Below, in pieces: positions 1-8,154 of a stretch of DNA of 64,000 bases. The notes beneath the pieces were generated by a model. It did not search any database. It was not told the DNA's origin and saw only the letters and a list, made by a program, of their open reading frames with translations. Location: NCBI RefSeq assembly GCF_036226925.1, contig NZ_CP109031.1, positions 4,836,001 through 4,900,000 of the forward strand, given 5' to 3'. Made by a program: the position numbers and the translations under genes. Every line of letters begins with the position of its first letter. Position 1 is the stretch's first letter. The stretch comes from Streptomyces sp. NBC_00659 (GTDB lineage Bacteria; Actinomycetota; Actinomycetes; Streptomycetales; Streptomycetaceae).

Positions 1-314
1 ACACGGGCGGCGAGGACGGCAAGGGCACGGTGGAGGTCACCCTCGACCCGGCCCGTGTCGGCGGCAACCAGATGCACGTCTTCGTGCTCCGGCCGAACGG
101 CAAGGCCTTCGACGTCCCCGAGGTGAAGGTCGCCTTCACTCTCACCGCGAAGAACGTCGGCCCGCTGCCCGTGACCCCCGACCGGGTCGCCACCGGGCAC
201 TGGGCGGCGAGCGGGGTGCAGATCCCCATGGCGGGCGACTGGAAGATCGCGGTGACCGTGCGCACCTCCGACATCGACCAGGCCACCGTGAACAAGAACG
301 CGCAGATCGGCTGA
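1..314 (+). CDS. C-terminal end of a copper-transport (CopC/CopD-type) membrane protein, 5' partial
   Basis: The reading frame is open from the left edge to the TGA at 312-314, so only the last ~103 residues are present. They form a beta-rich extracytoplasmic domain without membrane segments, with phrases such as VTLDPARVGGNQMHVFVL and GDWKIAVTVRTSDIDQ. These are typical of the C-terminal YtkA/FixH-like domain on actinobacterial CopC-CopD fusions. The stop lies 8 bp before dtpA. In Streptomyces lividans a copper-trafficking cluster has Sco, a copper chaperone and a CopCD protein next to dtpA, which fits this arrangement. The assignment rests on the tail and the neighbour; the CopC and CopD parts are outside the window. 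Confidence 0.75.
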   Translation, partial: TGGEDGKGTVEVTLDPARVGGNQMHVFVLRPNGKAFDVPEVKVAFTLTAKNVGPLPVTPDRVATGHWAASGVQIPMAGDWKIAVTVRTSDIDQATVNKNAQIG

Positions 315-322
315 ACCTGACC

Positions 323-1642
323 ATGGCTGACCAGTCCACCCCGGGGACCTCCGCCCCCTCCGCCCGAAAGGCCTCGTCCCCCGAGGCGTCCACCGGCACC
401 GCGTCGCCGGGCGATGCCCCGCAGGGAGTCATGTCACGACGCCGGCTGCTCGGCACCGCCGGTGCCACCGGGCTCACGCTCGGAGCGGCGGGGGCAGCCG
501 TGGGGTACGCGGCGGCACCCTCCCCCGCCAAGACCGTCCCGCTGACCTCCGTCGGCGCGGACATGGCAATGTTTCACGGGAAACATCAGCCGGGCATCAC
601 CACCACCCTCCAGGCCCGCGGCCACCTCGTCGCCTTCGACCTGACGGCGGGCGCGGGCCGCAAAGAGGCGGCCGCCCTGCTGCGCCGCTGGTCGGTGACG
701 GCCCAGCGGCTGATGGCGGGCGAGGCCGCGGCCCACGAGGACACGGACGTCGCGCGCGACGCCGGCCCGTCGTCCCTCACCGTCACCTTCGGCTTCGGAC
801 ACAGCTTCTTCGCGCGTACGGGCCTGGAGAAGCAGCGGCCGGTCGCCCTGGACCCGCTGCCCGACTTCTCCTCCGACCACCTCGACAAGGCGCGCAGCGA
901 CGGCGACCTGTGGGTGCAGATCGGGGCGAACGACGCCCTCGTCGCCTTCCACGCCCTGCGCGCGATCCAGAAGGACACCGGCAGCGCGGCGCGGGTGCGC
1001 TGGCAGATGAACGGCTTCAACCGCTCGCCGGGCGCCACCGCCGCGCCGATGACCGCCCGCAACCTGATGGGCCAGATCGACGGCACCCGCAATCCGAAGC
1101 CCTCCGAACCCGACTTCGACGGACGGATCTTCGTCCCCGCCTCCGGCACCCCGGAGTGGATGGCGAACGGCTCCTACGCCGTCGTACGCCGGATCCGCAT
1201 GCTCCTCGACGACTGGGAGAAGCTCTCGGGCAAGGCCCAGGAGGATGTCATCGGGCGGAGGAAGTCCACGGGGGCGCCGTTGAGCGGCGGCACCGAGTCC
1301 ACCGCGATGGACCTGGACAAGACCGACGCCGACGGCAACCTGGTCGTGCCGATCAACGCGCACGCGCGCATCACCCGGCCCGACCGGAACGGAGGCGCCG
1401 CGATGCTGCGCCGTCCGTTCTCCTTCCACGACGGCATCGACGCCGAGGGGACACCCGACGCCGGTCTGCTCTTCGTGTGCTGGCAGGCCGATCCGGTGCG
1501 TGGTTTCGTCCCCGTCCAGCGCAAACTCGACCGCGGCGACGCGCTCTCGGAGTTCATCCGCCACGAGTCGAGCGGCCTCTTCGCGGTGCCGGGCGGCGCG
1601 GTGGAGGGGGAGTACGTGGGGCAGCGGTTGCTGGAGGGGTGA
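323..1642 (+). CDS. dtpA: Tat-exported DyP-type heme peroxidase (DtpA/EfeB family)
   Basis: 439 residues. A twin-arginine signal (SRRRLLG at residues 38-44, then a hydrophobic stretch ending in Ala residues near 65) sends the folded protein out of the cell. The DyP signature GxxDG appears as GQIDGTRNP around residue 250, and the probable heme-ligating histidine lies in NAHARI near residue 346. The family reduces peroxide using heme. In S. lividans DtpA takes part in copper delivery for maturation of the radical copper oxidase GlxA, and the copper-protein tail just upstream agrees with that role. The first ATG gives a ~36-residue n-region before the RR motif; an internal ATG at residue 37 is possible but less usual for this family. 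A parS-like sequence lies inside the gene at 571-584. Confidence 0.9.
   Translation: MADQSTPGTSAPSARKASSPEASTGTASPGDAPQGVMSRRRLLGTAGATGLTLGAAGAAVGYAAAPSPAKTVPLTSVGADMAMFHGKHQPGITTTLQARGHLVAFDLTAGAGRKEAAALLRRWSVTAQRLMAGEAAAHEDTDVARDAGPSSLTVTFGFGHSFFARTGLEKQRPVALDPLPDFSSDHLDKARSDGDLWVQIGANDALVAFHALRAIQKDTGSAARVRWQMNGFNRSPGATAAPMTARNLMGQIDGTRNPKPSEPDFDGRIFVPASGTPEWMANGSYAVVRRIRMLLDDWEKLSGKAQEDVIGRRKSTGAPLSGGTESTAMDLDKTDADGNLVVPINAHARITRPDRNGGAAMLRRPFSFHDGIDAEGTPDAGLLFVCWQADPVRGFVPVQRKLDRGDALSEFIRHESSGLFAVPGGAVEGEYVGQRLLEG
571..584. promoter_or_regulatory. parS-like ParB site, one mismatch
   Basis: Reads GTTTCACGGGAAAC, one base away from the parS consensus GTTTCACGTGAAAC. It lies inside dtpA and codes for Phe-His-Gly-Lys there. 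Streptomyces carries many parS copies around oriC, some inside genes. Whether this variant binds ParB cannot be told from sequence. Confidence 0.6.
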
Positions 1643-1985
1643 CGAGGCCGTCGTGCGGCGGACTCCACGGCGGCTCATCGGCCGACGGCCCGCACGGGCG
1701 CTCTGTACCTGACGGGCTCGGGGCAGATGCGGGGCCGGGCTTCAGACGGCTCGGGGCGGGGCTCCGTACCCGGGCTCGGGGCCGACGCGGGAGCGGGCTG
1801 CAGACGGACGCGGCCCAAGGGCTCCGCACCGGGCTCCGGACCGACACGGGGGCAGGCCTCGCGCGGACGCGACCCAGGGGCTCCGTACCGTGTTCCGTAC
1901 CGCGGTACCGGGCTCCGTATCAGGGCCGGTGGCGGGGGTTCCGCGGGCGGCGGACGGGTCGGGCGCGGCCCATTAGGGTGACGGT
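1643..1985. repeat. Non-coding gap with imperfect G/C-rich short repeats
   Basis: 343 bp between dtpA and pheA without a convincing gene. From about 1710 to 1920 it is made of degenerate repeats of CGGGCTCCGTACC-like units: GCTCCGTACC at 1761, GCTCCGCACC at 1821, GCTCCGGA at 1833, GCTCCGTACC at 1880, TTCCGTACC at 1893 and GCTCCGTAT at 1912. CAGACGG and CGGGGC units recur between them. Open frames crossing this stretch are products of the repeat composition. Confidence 0.6.
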
Positions 1986-1986
1986 A
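1974..1986 (+). promoter_or_regulatory. Leaderless-type promoter of pheA
   Basis: A TAGGGT -10 element at 1974-1979 ends 6 nt before the ATG at 1986, so transcription would begin at or next to the start codon. There is no Shine-Dalgarno sequence. The same geometry occurs before serS, the LLM gene, a GNAT gene and the ABC ATPase of this window. Confidence 0.55.
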
Positions 1987-2921
1987 TGTCGGCGACGCGC
2001 TACACCTATCTCGGCCCCGAGGGTACGTTCACCGAGGCCGCCCTTCGCACGCTTCCCGAGGCCGCGACGCGGGAGCTGGTTCCCATGGTGTCCGTCCCGG
2101 CCGCGCTCGACGCGGTACGCGGTGGCCAGGCCGCGGGCGCCCTCGTCCCGATCGAGAACTCCGTCGAGGGCGGCGTCACCGCCACCCTCGACGAGCTGGC
2201 CAAGGGCGACCAGCTGATGATCTACCGCGAGGTCGTGCTGCCGATCGCCTTCGCCCTGCTGGTCAGGCCCGGCACGGCGCTGAAGGACGTCAAGACGGTC
2301 ACCGGACACCCGGTCGCCCAGCCGCAGGTGCGCAACTGGCTCGCCGCGCATCTGCCGGACGCCGTCTGGGAGTCGGCGGCCTCGAACGCGGACGGCGCCC
2401 GGCTGGTCCAGGAGGGCCGTTTCGACGCGGCCTTCGCGGGCGAGTTCGCCGCGGCCACGTACGGCCTCGAACCGCTGGTGACCGAGATCCACGACGCGGC
2501 GAACGCCGAGACCCGCTTCGTACTGGTCGGCCGCCCGGCCCGGCCCGCCGCGCCGACCGGCGCCGACAAGACCTCCGTGGTCATCTGGCTCGGCGACGAC
2601 CACCCCGGAGCGCTGCTCGAACTGCTCCAGGAATTCGCCGTGCGCGGCGTCAACCTGATGCGGATCGAGTCCCGCCCGACCGGCCAGGGAATCGGCAATT
2701 ACTGCTTCTCGGTGGACGCCGAGGGGCACATCACCGACCGCCGGGTGGGCGAGGCGTTGATGGGTCTCAAGCGGATCTGTCCCCAAGTGCGCTTTCTCGG
2801 TTCCTATCCCCGGGCCGGCGTCGCCCTGGAGGACGTACGGCCGCTGCGGCCCGGAACGTCGGACCACGAGTTCTCCGCGGCCTCGGACTGGCTCGCGCGC
2901 TGCGCCGACGGCCGGTTCTGA
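1986..2921 (+). CDS. pheA: Prephenate dehydratase
   Basis: 311 residues, the normal size of a monofunctional actinobacterial enzyme. It converts prephenate to phenylpyruvate, the committed step of phenylalanine synthesis in the cytoplasm. The N-terminal half is the dehydratase domain, starting with YLGPEGTFTEAA, with VPIENSVEGGV near residue 58 and the catalytic-site TRF motif (AETRFVLV near residue 178). A C-terminal ACT domain (residues ~195-280) contains the ESRPT phenylalanine-binding motif used for feedback inhibition. The start is fixed by a TAGGGT -10 element 6 nt upstream, indicating a leaderless transcript. Confidence 0.97.
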   Translation: MSATRYTYLGPEGTFTEAALRTLPEAATRELVPMVSVPAALDAVRGGQAAGALVPIENSVEGGVTATLDELAKGDQLMIYREVVLPIAFALLVRPGTALKDVKTVTGHPVAQPQVRNWLAAHLPDAVWESAASNADGARLVQEGRFDAAFAGEFAAATYGLEPLVTEIHDAANAETRFVLVGRPARPAAPTGADKTSVVIWLGDDHPGALLELLQEFAVRGVNLMRIESRPTGQGIGNYCFSVDAEGHITDRRVGEALMGLKRICPQVRFLGSYPRAGVALEDVRPLRPGTSDHEFSAASDWLARCADGRF

Positions 2922-3491
2922 ACGGCGGGTCCACACCCGTCCGAGCATTTCCCGCAGGTTCCACCTGCCGATTTTCGCCATCCACAGGGTTATCCACAGG
3001 TGCGCTTACCGACCTGGGGACAAGTCGACAACGAAGCGCTACATCATCGACAAATCGGCTACTCGACCCAAGTCCATCCACACCCTTGCACGTCCCTCTT
3101 CGTCTACCCTTTTCCATTGATCAACCCGATAGAGCGAATCATTTACACCCGAAAGTGGCTGTCCAGAGGGTTTGAACCGGGAATTCCACGGTCACCGAAG
3201 AGGGATCGGAATGATCAATTCCGACATCCACAGATCTTCCACACACCCTGTGGATAACCGACGGGGAGGGTCACACCCTGTGGACAACCTGCCCCGCAAG
3301 TGCCGCCCCCCGCAAGGAAATCCGGTCAACCGGTGAAGTGCGCATGCCCCGTTCCGGGGAGTAGGCCCCTTTTCCTTGACGTCGCTCGATGCCCAAGAGA
3401 TGCGATCCGACATTTCACTCATATCGTGACAGCGGTCACGCTCTGGAATATCGGGTCGTTGGCCGGAAGTCCGCACCGGTAGCCTTGAGGG
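2922..3491. promoter_or_regulatory. DnaA-box cluster between pheA and serS
   Basis: A 570-bp non-coding gap, unusually long here and visibly A/T-richer than its surroundings. It holds two perfect TTATCCACA boxes (2990-2998 forward; 3249-3257 reverse), one TTGTCCACA (3279-3287 reverse) and weaker boxes at 2978-2986, 3074-3082, 3224-3232 and 3235-3243. TTGTCCACA is the preferred Streptomyces DnaA box. It may correspond to the S. coelicolor D78 cluster, which binds DnaA more strongly than oriC and restrains initiation. That match is by location and content from memory; the kptA cluster at 17764 is the other candidate. No gene is visible in the gap. Confidence 0.75.
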
Positions 3492-3492
3492 G
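3480..3492 (+). promoter_or_regulatory. Leaderless-type promoter of serS
   Basis: TAGCCT at 3480-3485 ends 6 nt before the GTG start at 3492, with no Shine-Dalgarno sequence, matching the TANNNT -10 geometry of leaderless Streptomyces mRNAs. Confidence 0.5.
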
Positions 3493-4769
3493 TGATTGAC
3501 CTTCGCCTGCTCCGTGAGGACCCCGACCGTGTTCGCGCCTCCCAGCGCGCCCGTGGAGAGGATGTCGCGCTCGTCGACTCCCTCCTCTCCGCCGACGAGC
3601 GGCGCAGGTCGTCCGGCGTCCGCTTCGACGAGCTGCGTTCCGAGCAGAAGTCGCTCGGCAAACTGATCCCCAAGGCCACCCCGGACGAGCGCGCCGAGCT
3701 GCTGAAGAAGGCCGAGCAGCTCAAGACCGACGTCAAGGCCGCCGAGGCCGAACAGAACGACGCGGACGAGGAGACCAAGCGGCTTCTCCTCCAGCTCGGC
3801 AACCTGGTGCACCCCGACGTCCCGGTCGGCGGCGAGGAGGACTTCGTCGTCCTGGAGACGCACGGGACCATCCGCGACTTCGCCGCCGAGGGCTTCGAGC
3901 CCAAGGACCACCTGGAACTCGGCGAGGCCCTGGGCGCCATCGACGTCGAGCGCGGCGCCAAGGTGTCGGGCTCGCGTTTCTACTACCTGACCGGCGTCGG
4001 CGCGCTCCTGGAGCTCGCCCTCGTCAACGCGGCGATCGCGCAGGCCACCGAGGCCGGCTTCACGCCGATGCTGACCCCGGCGCTGGTCCGCCCGCGCGCC
4101 ATGGAGGGCACCGGCTTCCTCGGCCAGGCCGCGGAGAACGTGTACCACCTGGAGAAGGACGACTACTACCTGGTCGGCACCTCCGAGGTCCCCCTCGCGG
4201 CGTACCACATGGACGAGATCCTCGACGCCGACAAGCTGCCGATGCGCTACGCCGGTTTCTCGCCGTGCTTCCGCCGCGAGGCCGGCACGTACGGCAAGGA
4301 CACCCGCGGCATCTTCCGCGTGCACCAGTTCGACAAGGTCGAGATGTTCTCGTACGTCGACCCCGCGGACGCCGAGAACGAGCACCAGCGGCTCCTCGAA
4401 TGGGAGAAGCAGTGGCTGACCGGCCTCGAACTGCCCTTCCAGGTGATCGACGTGGCCAGCGGTGACCTGGGTTCCTCGGCCTCCCGCAAGTTCGACTGCG
4501 AGGCGTGGATCCCGACCCAGGGCAAGTACCGTGAGCTGACGTCGGCCTCCAACTGCGACGGCTTCCAGGCCCGCCGGCTGTCCGTCCGCATGCGCGACGG
4601 CAAGAAGATCCAGCCGCTGGCCACACTGAACGGCACCCTGTGCGCCGTCCCGCGCACCATCGTCGCGATCCTGGAGAACCACCAGCTCGCCGACGGTTCG
4701 GTGCGGGTTCCCGAGGTGCTGCGCCCCTACCTGGGTGGCCGTGAGGTTCTGGAGCCGATCTCCAAGTGA
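3492..4769 (+). CDS. serS: Seryl-tRNA synthetase
   Basis: 425 residues, full length for a bacterial SerRS. It charges tRNA-Ser (and tRNA-Sec where present) with serine using ATP. The first ~110 residues form the antiparallel coiled-coil arm that grips the long variable arm of tRNA-Ser ([14 protein letters not shown], then Lys/Glu-rich helices). The class II catalytic core follows with motif 2 ([18 protein letters not shown] near residue 260) and the motif 3 region near [15 protein letters not shown]. The GTG start at 3492 is supported by a -10 element 6 nt upstream. The stop codon overlaps the next gene by 4 bp. A tRNA-Ser gene lies 1 kb downstream. Confidence 0.98.
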   Translation: MIDLRLLREDPDRVRASQRARGEDVALVDSLLSADERRRSSGVRFDELRSEQKSLGKLIPKATPDERAELLKKAEQLKTDVKAAEAEQNDADEETKRLLLQLGNLVHPDVPVGGEEDFVVLETHGTIRDFAAEGFEPKDHLELGEALGAIDVERGAKVSGSRFYYLTGVGALLELALVNAAIAQATEAGFTPMLTPALVRPRAMEGTGFLGQAAENVYHLEKDDYYLVGTSEVPLAAYHMDEILDADKLPMRYAGFSPCFRREAGTYGKDTRGIFRVHQFDKVEMFSYVDPADAENEHQRLLEWEKQWLTGLELPFQVIDVASGDLGSSASRKFDCEAWIPTQGKYRELTSASNCDGFQARRLSVRMRDGKKIQPLATLNGTLCAVPRTIVAILENHQLADGSVRVPEVLRPYLGGREVLEPISK

Positions 4770-5617
4770 CCAGCACCACCGGTTCGACGGGAGCGTCCGG
4801 AGCCACGGAGCCGGCCTTCCCGTACAAGCTCGTCGCGACCGATCTCGACGGGACGCTGCTGCGTTCCGACGAGTCGGTCTCGGCCCGCACACGTGACGCG
4901 CTCGCCGCGGTGACCGAGGCGGGCGCGGCCCACATCGTCGTCACCGGGCGCGCGGTGCCCTGGACGCGGCACGTCCTCGACGAGCTCGGCTATCAGGGCC
5001 TCGCGGTCTGCGGCCAGGGCGCGCAGGTCTACGACGCGGGGGAGCACCGGCTCCTCACCTCGGTGACCCTGGACCGGCAGCTGGCCGGTCTGGCGCTCGC
5101 CAAGATCGAGGCGGAGGTCGGACCGCTGCTGCTGGCCGCGAGCCGCGACGGGCTCGACGGCGACGTGCTGGTCGGCCCCGGCTACCGCAGGCTGGAGGGT
5201 GCGCTGCCGGTCGTCCCGCTCAAGGACGCGGCGGACCTGTGGTCGGCCCCTCTGAACAAGGTGTACGTCCAGCATCCGACGCTTTCCGACGACGAGCTCG
5301 CGGCCGTGGCCGTGAAGGTCGCGGGCGGACTCGTCGGTGTCACGATGGCGGGCCCGGGCGTGGTGGAACTGCTCCCGCTCGGCCTCTCCAAGGCGACGGG
5401 GCTGTCCCTGGCGGCCCGGCGCCTGGGCCTCAAGGCCGCGGACACCATCGCCTTCGGTGACATGCCGAACGATCTCCCGATGTTCGCCTGGGCGGCCCAC
5501 GGGGTGGCCATGGCCAACGCCCACGCCGATCTCAAGGCGATCGCGGACGAGGTGACGTCCTCGAACGAGGAGGACGGGATCGCGGTCGTGCTGGAGCGGT
5601 TGCTGACGCGCCCGTAG
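4766..5617 (+). CDS. HAD-superfamily phosphatase, Cof type
   Basis: 283 residues. HAD motif I is ATDLDGTLL near residue 28, with Asp nucleophile and Asp acid/base. Motif IV is [11 protein letters not shown] near residue 230, and a C2-type cap lies between, as in the Cof/YidA family that dephosphorylates sugar phosphates and related small metabolites. The substrate cannot be read from sequence. The GTG start overlaps the serS stop (GTGA), so translation is coupled to serS. A paralogue with the same motifs lies at 19670-20539. Confidence 0.88.
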   Translation: MTSTTGSTGASGATEPAFPYKLVATDLDGTLLRSDESVSARTRDALAAVTEAGAAHIVVTGRAVPWTRHVLDELGYQGLAVCGQGAQVYDAGEHRLLTSVTLDRQLAGLALAKIEAEVGPLLLAASRDGLDGDVLVGPGYRRLEGALPVVPLKDAADLWSAPLNKVYVQHPTLSDDELAAVAVKVAGGLVGVTMAGPGVVELLPLGLSKATGLSLAARRLGLKAADTIAFGDMPNDLPMFAWAAHGVAMANAHADLKAIADEVTSSNEEDGIAVVLERLLTRP

Positions 5618-5706
5618 CGGTCACCGCGAGCAGGCCCGCCGCATCCCGGCGGCCTCACTGTGGCGGCCCTTGCTGTGGCGGCCTCGCCGCGACGACGGCC
5701 CTTGCG

Positions 5707-5746
5707 GTCGGCAGTCGGCAGTCGGCAGTCGGCAGTCGGCAGTCGG
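5707..5746. repeat. 7-bp tandem repeat (GGCAGTC), nearly six copies
   Basis: Positions 5707-5746 are a perfect run of the 7-mer GTCGGCA. It sits just past the 3' end of the tRNA-Ser gene, within the 143-bp gap after the HAD gene. A 7-bp unit would shift frame on expansion, so it is presumably non-coding. Confidence 0.9.
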
Positions 5747-5760
5747 ATGAGAACGTCTTG

Positions 5761-5847
<87 letters not shown>

Positions 5848-6108
5848 GGGTGGGCGGCCCGCGCGTGACGCGCGCTCGAAGCGGCCGCCCCGGGCAACTC
5901 CCCCTGCGAGCGGGTTCGACGGAGGTAGTGACTACTCCGGAACCCGCCGCGGGCTGCCCTGTCGGGAGCTCGACGAACTGCTCCTGATGAACATCGTCGC
6001 GCTCCTCTCCCAGACCGTGGCGCCGGCTCGATGCGGCGGCGTGGACACAACCACTGTGCCCGTAAGCCGACTTGGGCGCCACTGATTAAAACGCGCGTTC
6101 CCGGGGGC
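5848..6108. other. Non-coding gap upstream of tRNA-Ser
   Basis: 261 bp between the 5' end of the leftward tRNA-Ser gene and the stop of the next leftward gene. It should contain the tRNA promoter, but I see no clear -35/-10 pair, hairpin or coding frame. Confidence 0.4.
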
Positions 6109-6384
6109 TCACTTGCGGCGCCATCTGCGTCGGCGCCCCTTGCTGAAGAACCACCCCGCGGGCGGCTCGTCCGAGCGCCAGGGCTGCGGTTCGGGGCCCG
6201 ACTCACGCCAGCGGGCGGCGAGCATACGCGCGCGGGCCGACGGTTCGGCCGTCTCCGCGGACCGTACGAAGTCCTCGTCGAGGACGAGGTCGTCCCACGG
6301 CTCCCCCGCCGTGTCCCCCGGCCCGTCACCGGAGCCGTTCCCGGCCTGTTCCCGGCCGCCGGCTCCCGGTTCCTCGGTCGTCAT
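6109..6384 (-). CDS. Small hypothetical protein, basic C-terminus
   Basis: 91 residues. The ATG at 6384 is preceded by a strong GGGAGGAA ribosome-binding site, so longer upstream frames are not used. The first ~30 residues are Gly/Glu-rich and disordered. The middle (PWDDLVLDEDFVRSAETAEPSARARMLAARW) is acidic and helical. The end is WRSDEPPAGWFFSKGRRRRWRRK, very basic. No catalytic motif, signal peptide or membrane segment is visible. It resembles a conserved Streptomyces small protein, but I do not recognise a function. A terminator for the ABC operon separates it from the gene on its 5' side, so it is transcribed alone. Confidence 0.7.
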   Translation of the reverse strand: MTTEEPGAGGREQAGNGSGDGPGDTAGEPWDDLVLDEDFVRSAETAEPSARARMLAARWRESGPEPQPWRSDEPPAGWFFSKGRRRRWRRK

Positions 6385-6451
6385 CCCCGTTCCTCCCGGC
6401 CGTGCGTCCCCGTTTCGCCCAGTGTGCCCGGACCGGGGTGAAGCCGCTGTC

Positions 6452-6508
6452 AAAAAAAGGGGCTCCCCGCGCGCGTGCCCGTGCCGGAACACCGCGCGCG
6501 GGGAGCCC
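6452..6508 (-). terminator. Intrinsic terminator of the ABC-transporter operon
   Basis: A perfect 16-bp stem (6460-6475 with 6493-6508, 17-nt loop) is followed on the reverse strand by seven T residues (A-tract at 6452-6458). It starts 5 bp past the stop codon of the last permease. Confidence 0.93.
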
Positions 6509-6512
6509 TCGC

Positions 6513-7232
6513 TCACTCCTCGCCGGCCAGCGTCAGCGACCGCAGCCGCTGCCCCGCATACCAGGTGGCGAGGACGGTGACCACGATCAGCAGGACCGTC
6601 GCGGTCGGCAGGCTCACGTCCGAGGTGACGATGTCACCGCCGGTGACCTTGTGGCCCACGGCGAGCGCCCACTGCTGGACGCTGAGCGTGCGCGCGCCGG
6701 ACACCAGGGACCCGAACAGGGCTTCCCAGACGAGCGCGTAGACGAGTCCGAAGACCACCGCGTGCCGGGTCACGGTCCCGAGGAGCAGGAACATCGCGGC
6801 GTAGGCGATCGAGGCGACCAGGGCGGCCACGGTGTAGGCGACGGCGATCTGCTGGCCGTTGCCGTTGAGGATCATGCCCGCGATGAAGGTCGGCACCGCC
6901 GAGAAGGCCATGGTGACGGCGATCGCGACGATCAGCTTGGTGAAGATGATCGTGGGCCGTTTCAGGGGCTTGGCCAGCAGATACACCACCGAGCCGTCGT
7001 CGATCTCGGGTCCGATGGCTCCCGTGCCGGCGATGACGCCGATGATCGGCACCATCGTGGCGAGGGCGAACCCGCCGAGCAGGTCCGAGGCCACCTGGTC
7101 GTCGGCTCCGGAGAAGCTCCGGACGGCCAGGGAGAGCACGATGAGCAGGACGGGCAGGACGCCGAGGATGAGTGCCCGCCGGCGGCCGAGCAGGCCCCGG
7201 TAGGTGAGCCGGGCGACTGTGGGGTCGTACAT
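6513..7232 (-). CDS. ABC-2 type transporter permease
   Basis: 239 residues with about six hydrophobic segments (for example ALILGVLPVLLIVLSLAV near residue 20 and ALATMVPIIGVIAGTGAIG near 65). The pattern AxGPEIDDGSVVYLLAKPLKRPTI after the second helix is typical of ABC-2 permeases, in the membrane as an exporter half. The ATG at 7232 has GGAGG 7 nt upstream and lies 10 bp after the ATPase stop; a start 24 bp further up would overlap that gene. It is last in a four-gene leftward operon and pairs with the ATPase at 7243-8154. Substrate unknown. Confidence 0.88.
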   Translation of the reverse strand: MYDPTVARLTYRGLLGRRRALILGVLPVLLIVLSLAVRSFSGADDQVASDLLGGFALATMVPIIGVIAGTGAIGPEIDDGSVVYLLAKPLKRPTIIFTKLIVAIAVTMAFSAVPTFIAGMILNGNGQQIAVAYTVAALVASIAYAAMFLLLGTVTRHAVVFGLVYALVWEALFGSLVSGARTLSVQQWALAVGHKVTGGDIVTSDVSLPTATVLLIVVTVLATWYAGQRLRSLTLAGEE

Positions 7233-7242
7233 CTTCGGCCTC

Positions 7243-8154
7243 CTACGCCGCGACAAGATACGAGAAGACGGATTCCAGCGACTCGTCGGACGGCGACACC
7301 GTCAGCAGCCGGATGCCGTGCTCGCGCGCGACCTTCGGCAACAGGGTGGTGAACCGGCCGAAGTCGACGGCCTGGATGCGCAACGCGCCTTCGGCGAGGT
7401 CGACTTCGATGCCGGACGTCGACGGGTCGGCGATGAGTGCGGCGGCCAGGGCCCGGTCGTCGCTGGAGCGGACCAGATAGCGGTGCGGGCGGTCGGTCAT
7501 CAGCCGGCGGATGCGCCGGAAGTCACCGCTCGCCGCGTGCCGTCCGGCGACGATCACCTCGATGTGGGCGGCGAGTTGCTCCACCTCTTCAAGGATGTGG
7601 GACGAGAACAGCACGGTGCGGCCCTCGTCGCCCATGCGGCGCAGCAGATCCATGAGCTGCATGCGCTGGCGCGGGTCCATGCCGTTGAACGGCTCGTCGA
7701 GGAGCAGCAGGGAGGGGTCGTGGACCAGCGCGGACGCCATCTTCACGCGCTGGCGCATGCCCTTGGAGTACGTGGAGATCTTGCGGTCCTGCGCGTACTG
7801 CATCTCGACGGTGGCGAGGGCCCGGTCGGCGGCCTTCGCGCCGAGGCCGTGCAGCTCGGCGTTGGCGACGACGAACTCGCGTCCGGTGAGGAAGTCGTAC
7901 ATCGCCTCGCGCTCGGGGACGATGCCGATGTGGCGGTAGATGTCCTCGTTGCGCCAGGTCGGCTTGCCGTCGAGGGTGACGGTGCCGGTGGAGGGTGCGA
8001 GGAAGCCGCCCATCATGTTGATGAGGGTGGACTTCCCGGCGCCGTTCGGGCCGAGCAGTCCGGTGACGCCGGGGCCGATCGTCATCGTGATGTCGTTGAC
8101 CGCCACCACGTTGCCGAACCAGCGTGAGACGTGGTCGATGTTGAGCGTGGTCAC
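7243..8154 (-). CDS. ABC transporter ATP-binding protein
   Basis: 303 residues. Walker A GPNGAGKST lies near residue 37, the signature is the variant YSKGMRQRVKMA, Walker B is LLLLDEPFNGMD, followed by an H-loop (LFSSHIL). A ~75-residue C-terminal extension follows, typical of the CcmA/DrrA-like ABC-2 exporters. The GTG start overlaps the preceding permease stop by 4 bp (GTGA), so translation is coupled. Longer upstream frames only read through the permease. It should energise the permease directly downstream. Confidence 0.92.
   Translation of the reverse strand: MTTLNIDHVSRWFGNVVAVNDITMTIGPGVTGLLGPNGAGKSTLINMMGGFLAPSTGTVTLDGKPTWRNEDIYRHIGIVPEREAMYDFLTGREFVVANAELHGLGAKAADRALATVEMQYAQDRKISTYSKGMRQRVKMASALVHDPSLLLLDEPFNGMDPRQRMQLMDLLRRMGDEGRTVLFSSHILEEVEQLAAHIEVIVAGRHAASGDFRRIRRLMTDRPHRYLVRSSDDRALAAALIADPSTSGIEVDLAEGALRIQAVDFGRFTTLLPKVAREHGIRLLTVSPSDESLESVFSYLVAA

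Noticed and set aside
3120..3200. Possible tRNA from GGTTTGAACC-like sequence in the pheA-serS gap
   Set aside because: No acceptor stem, D-arm or anticodon arm could be assembled around it.
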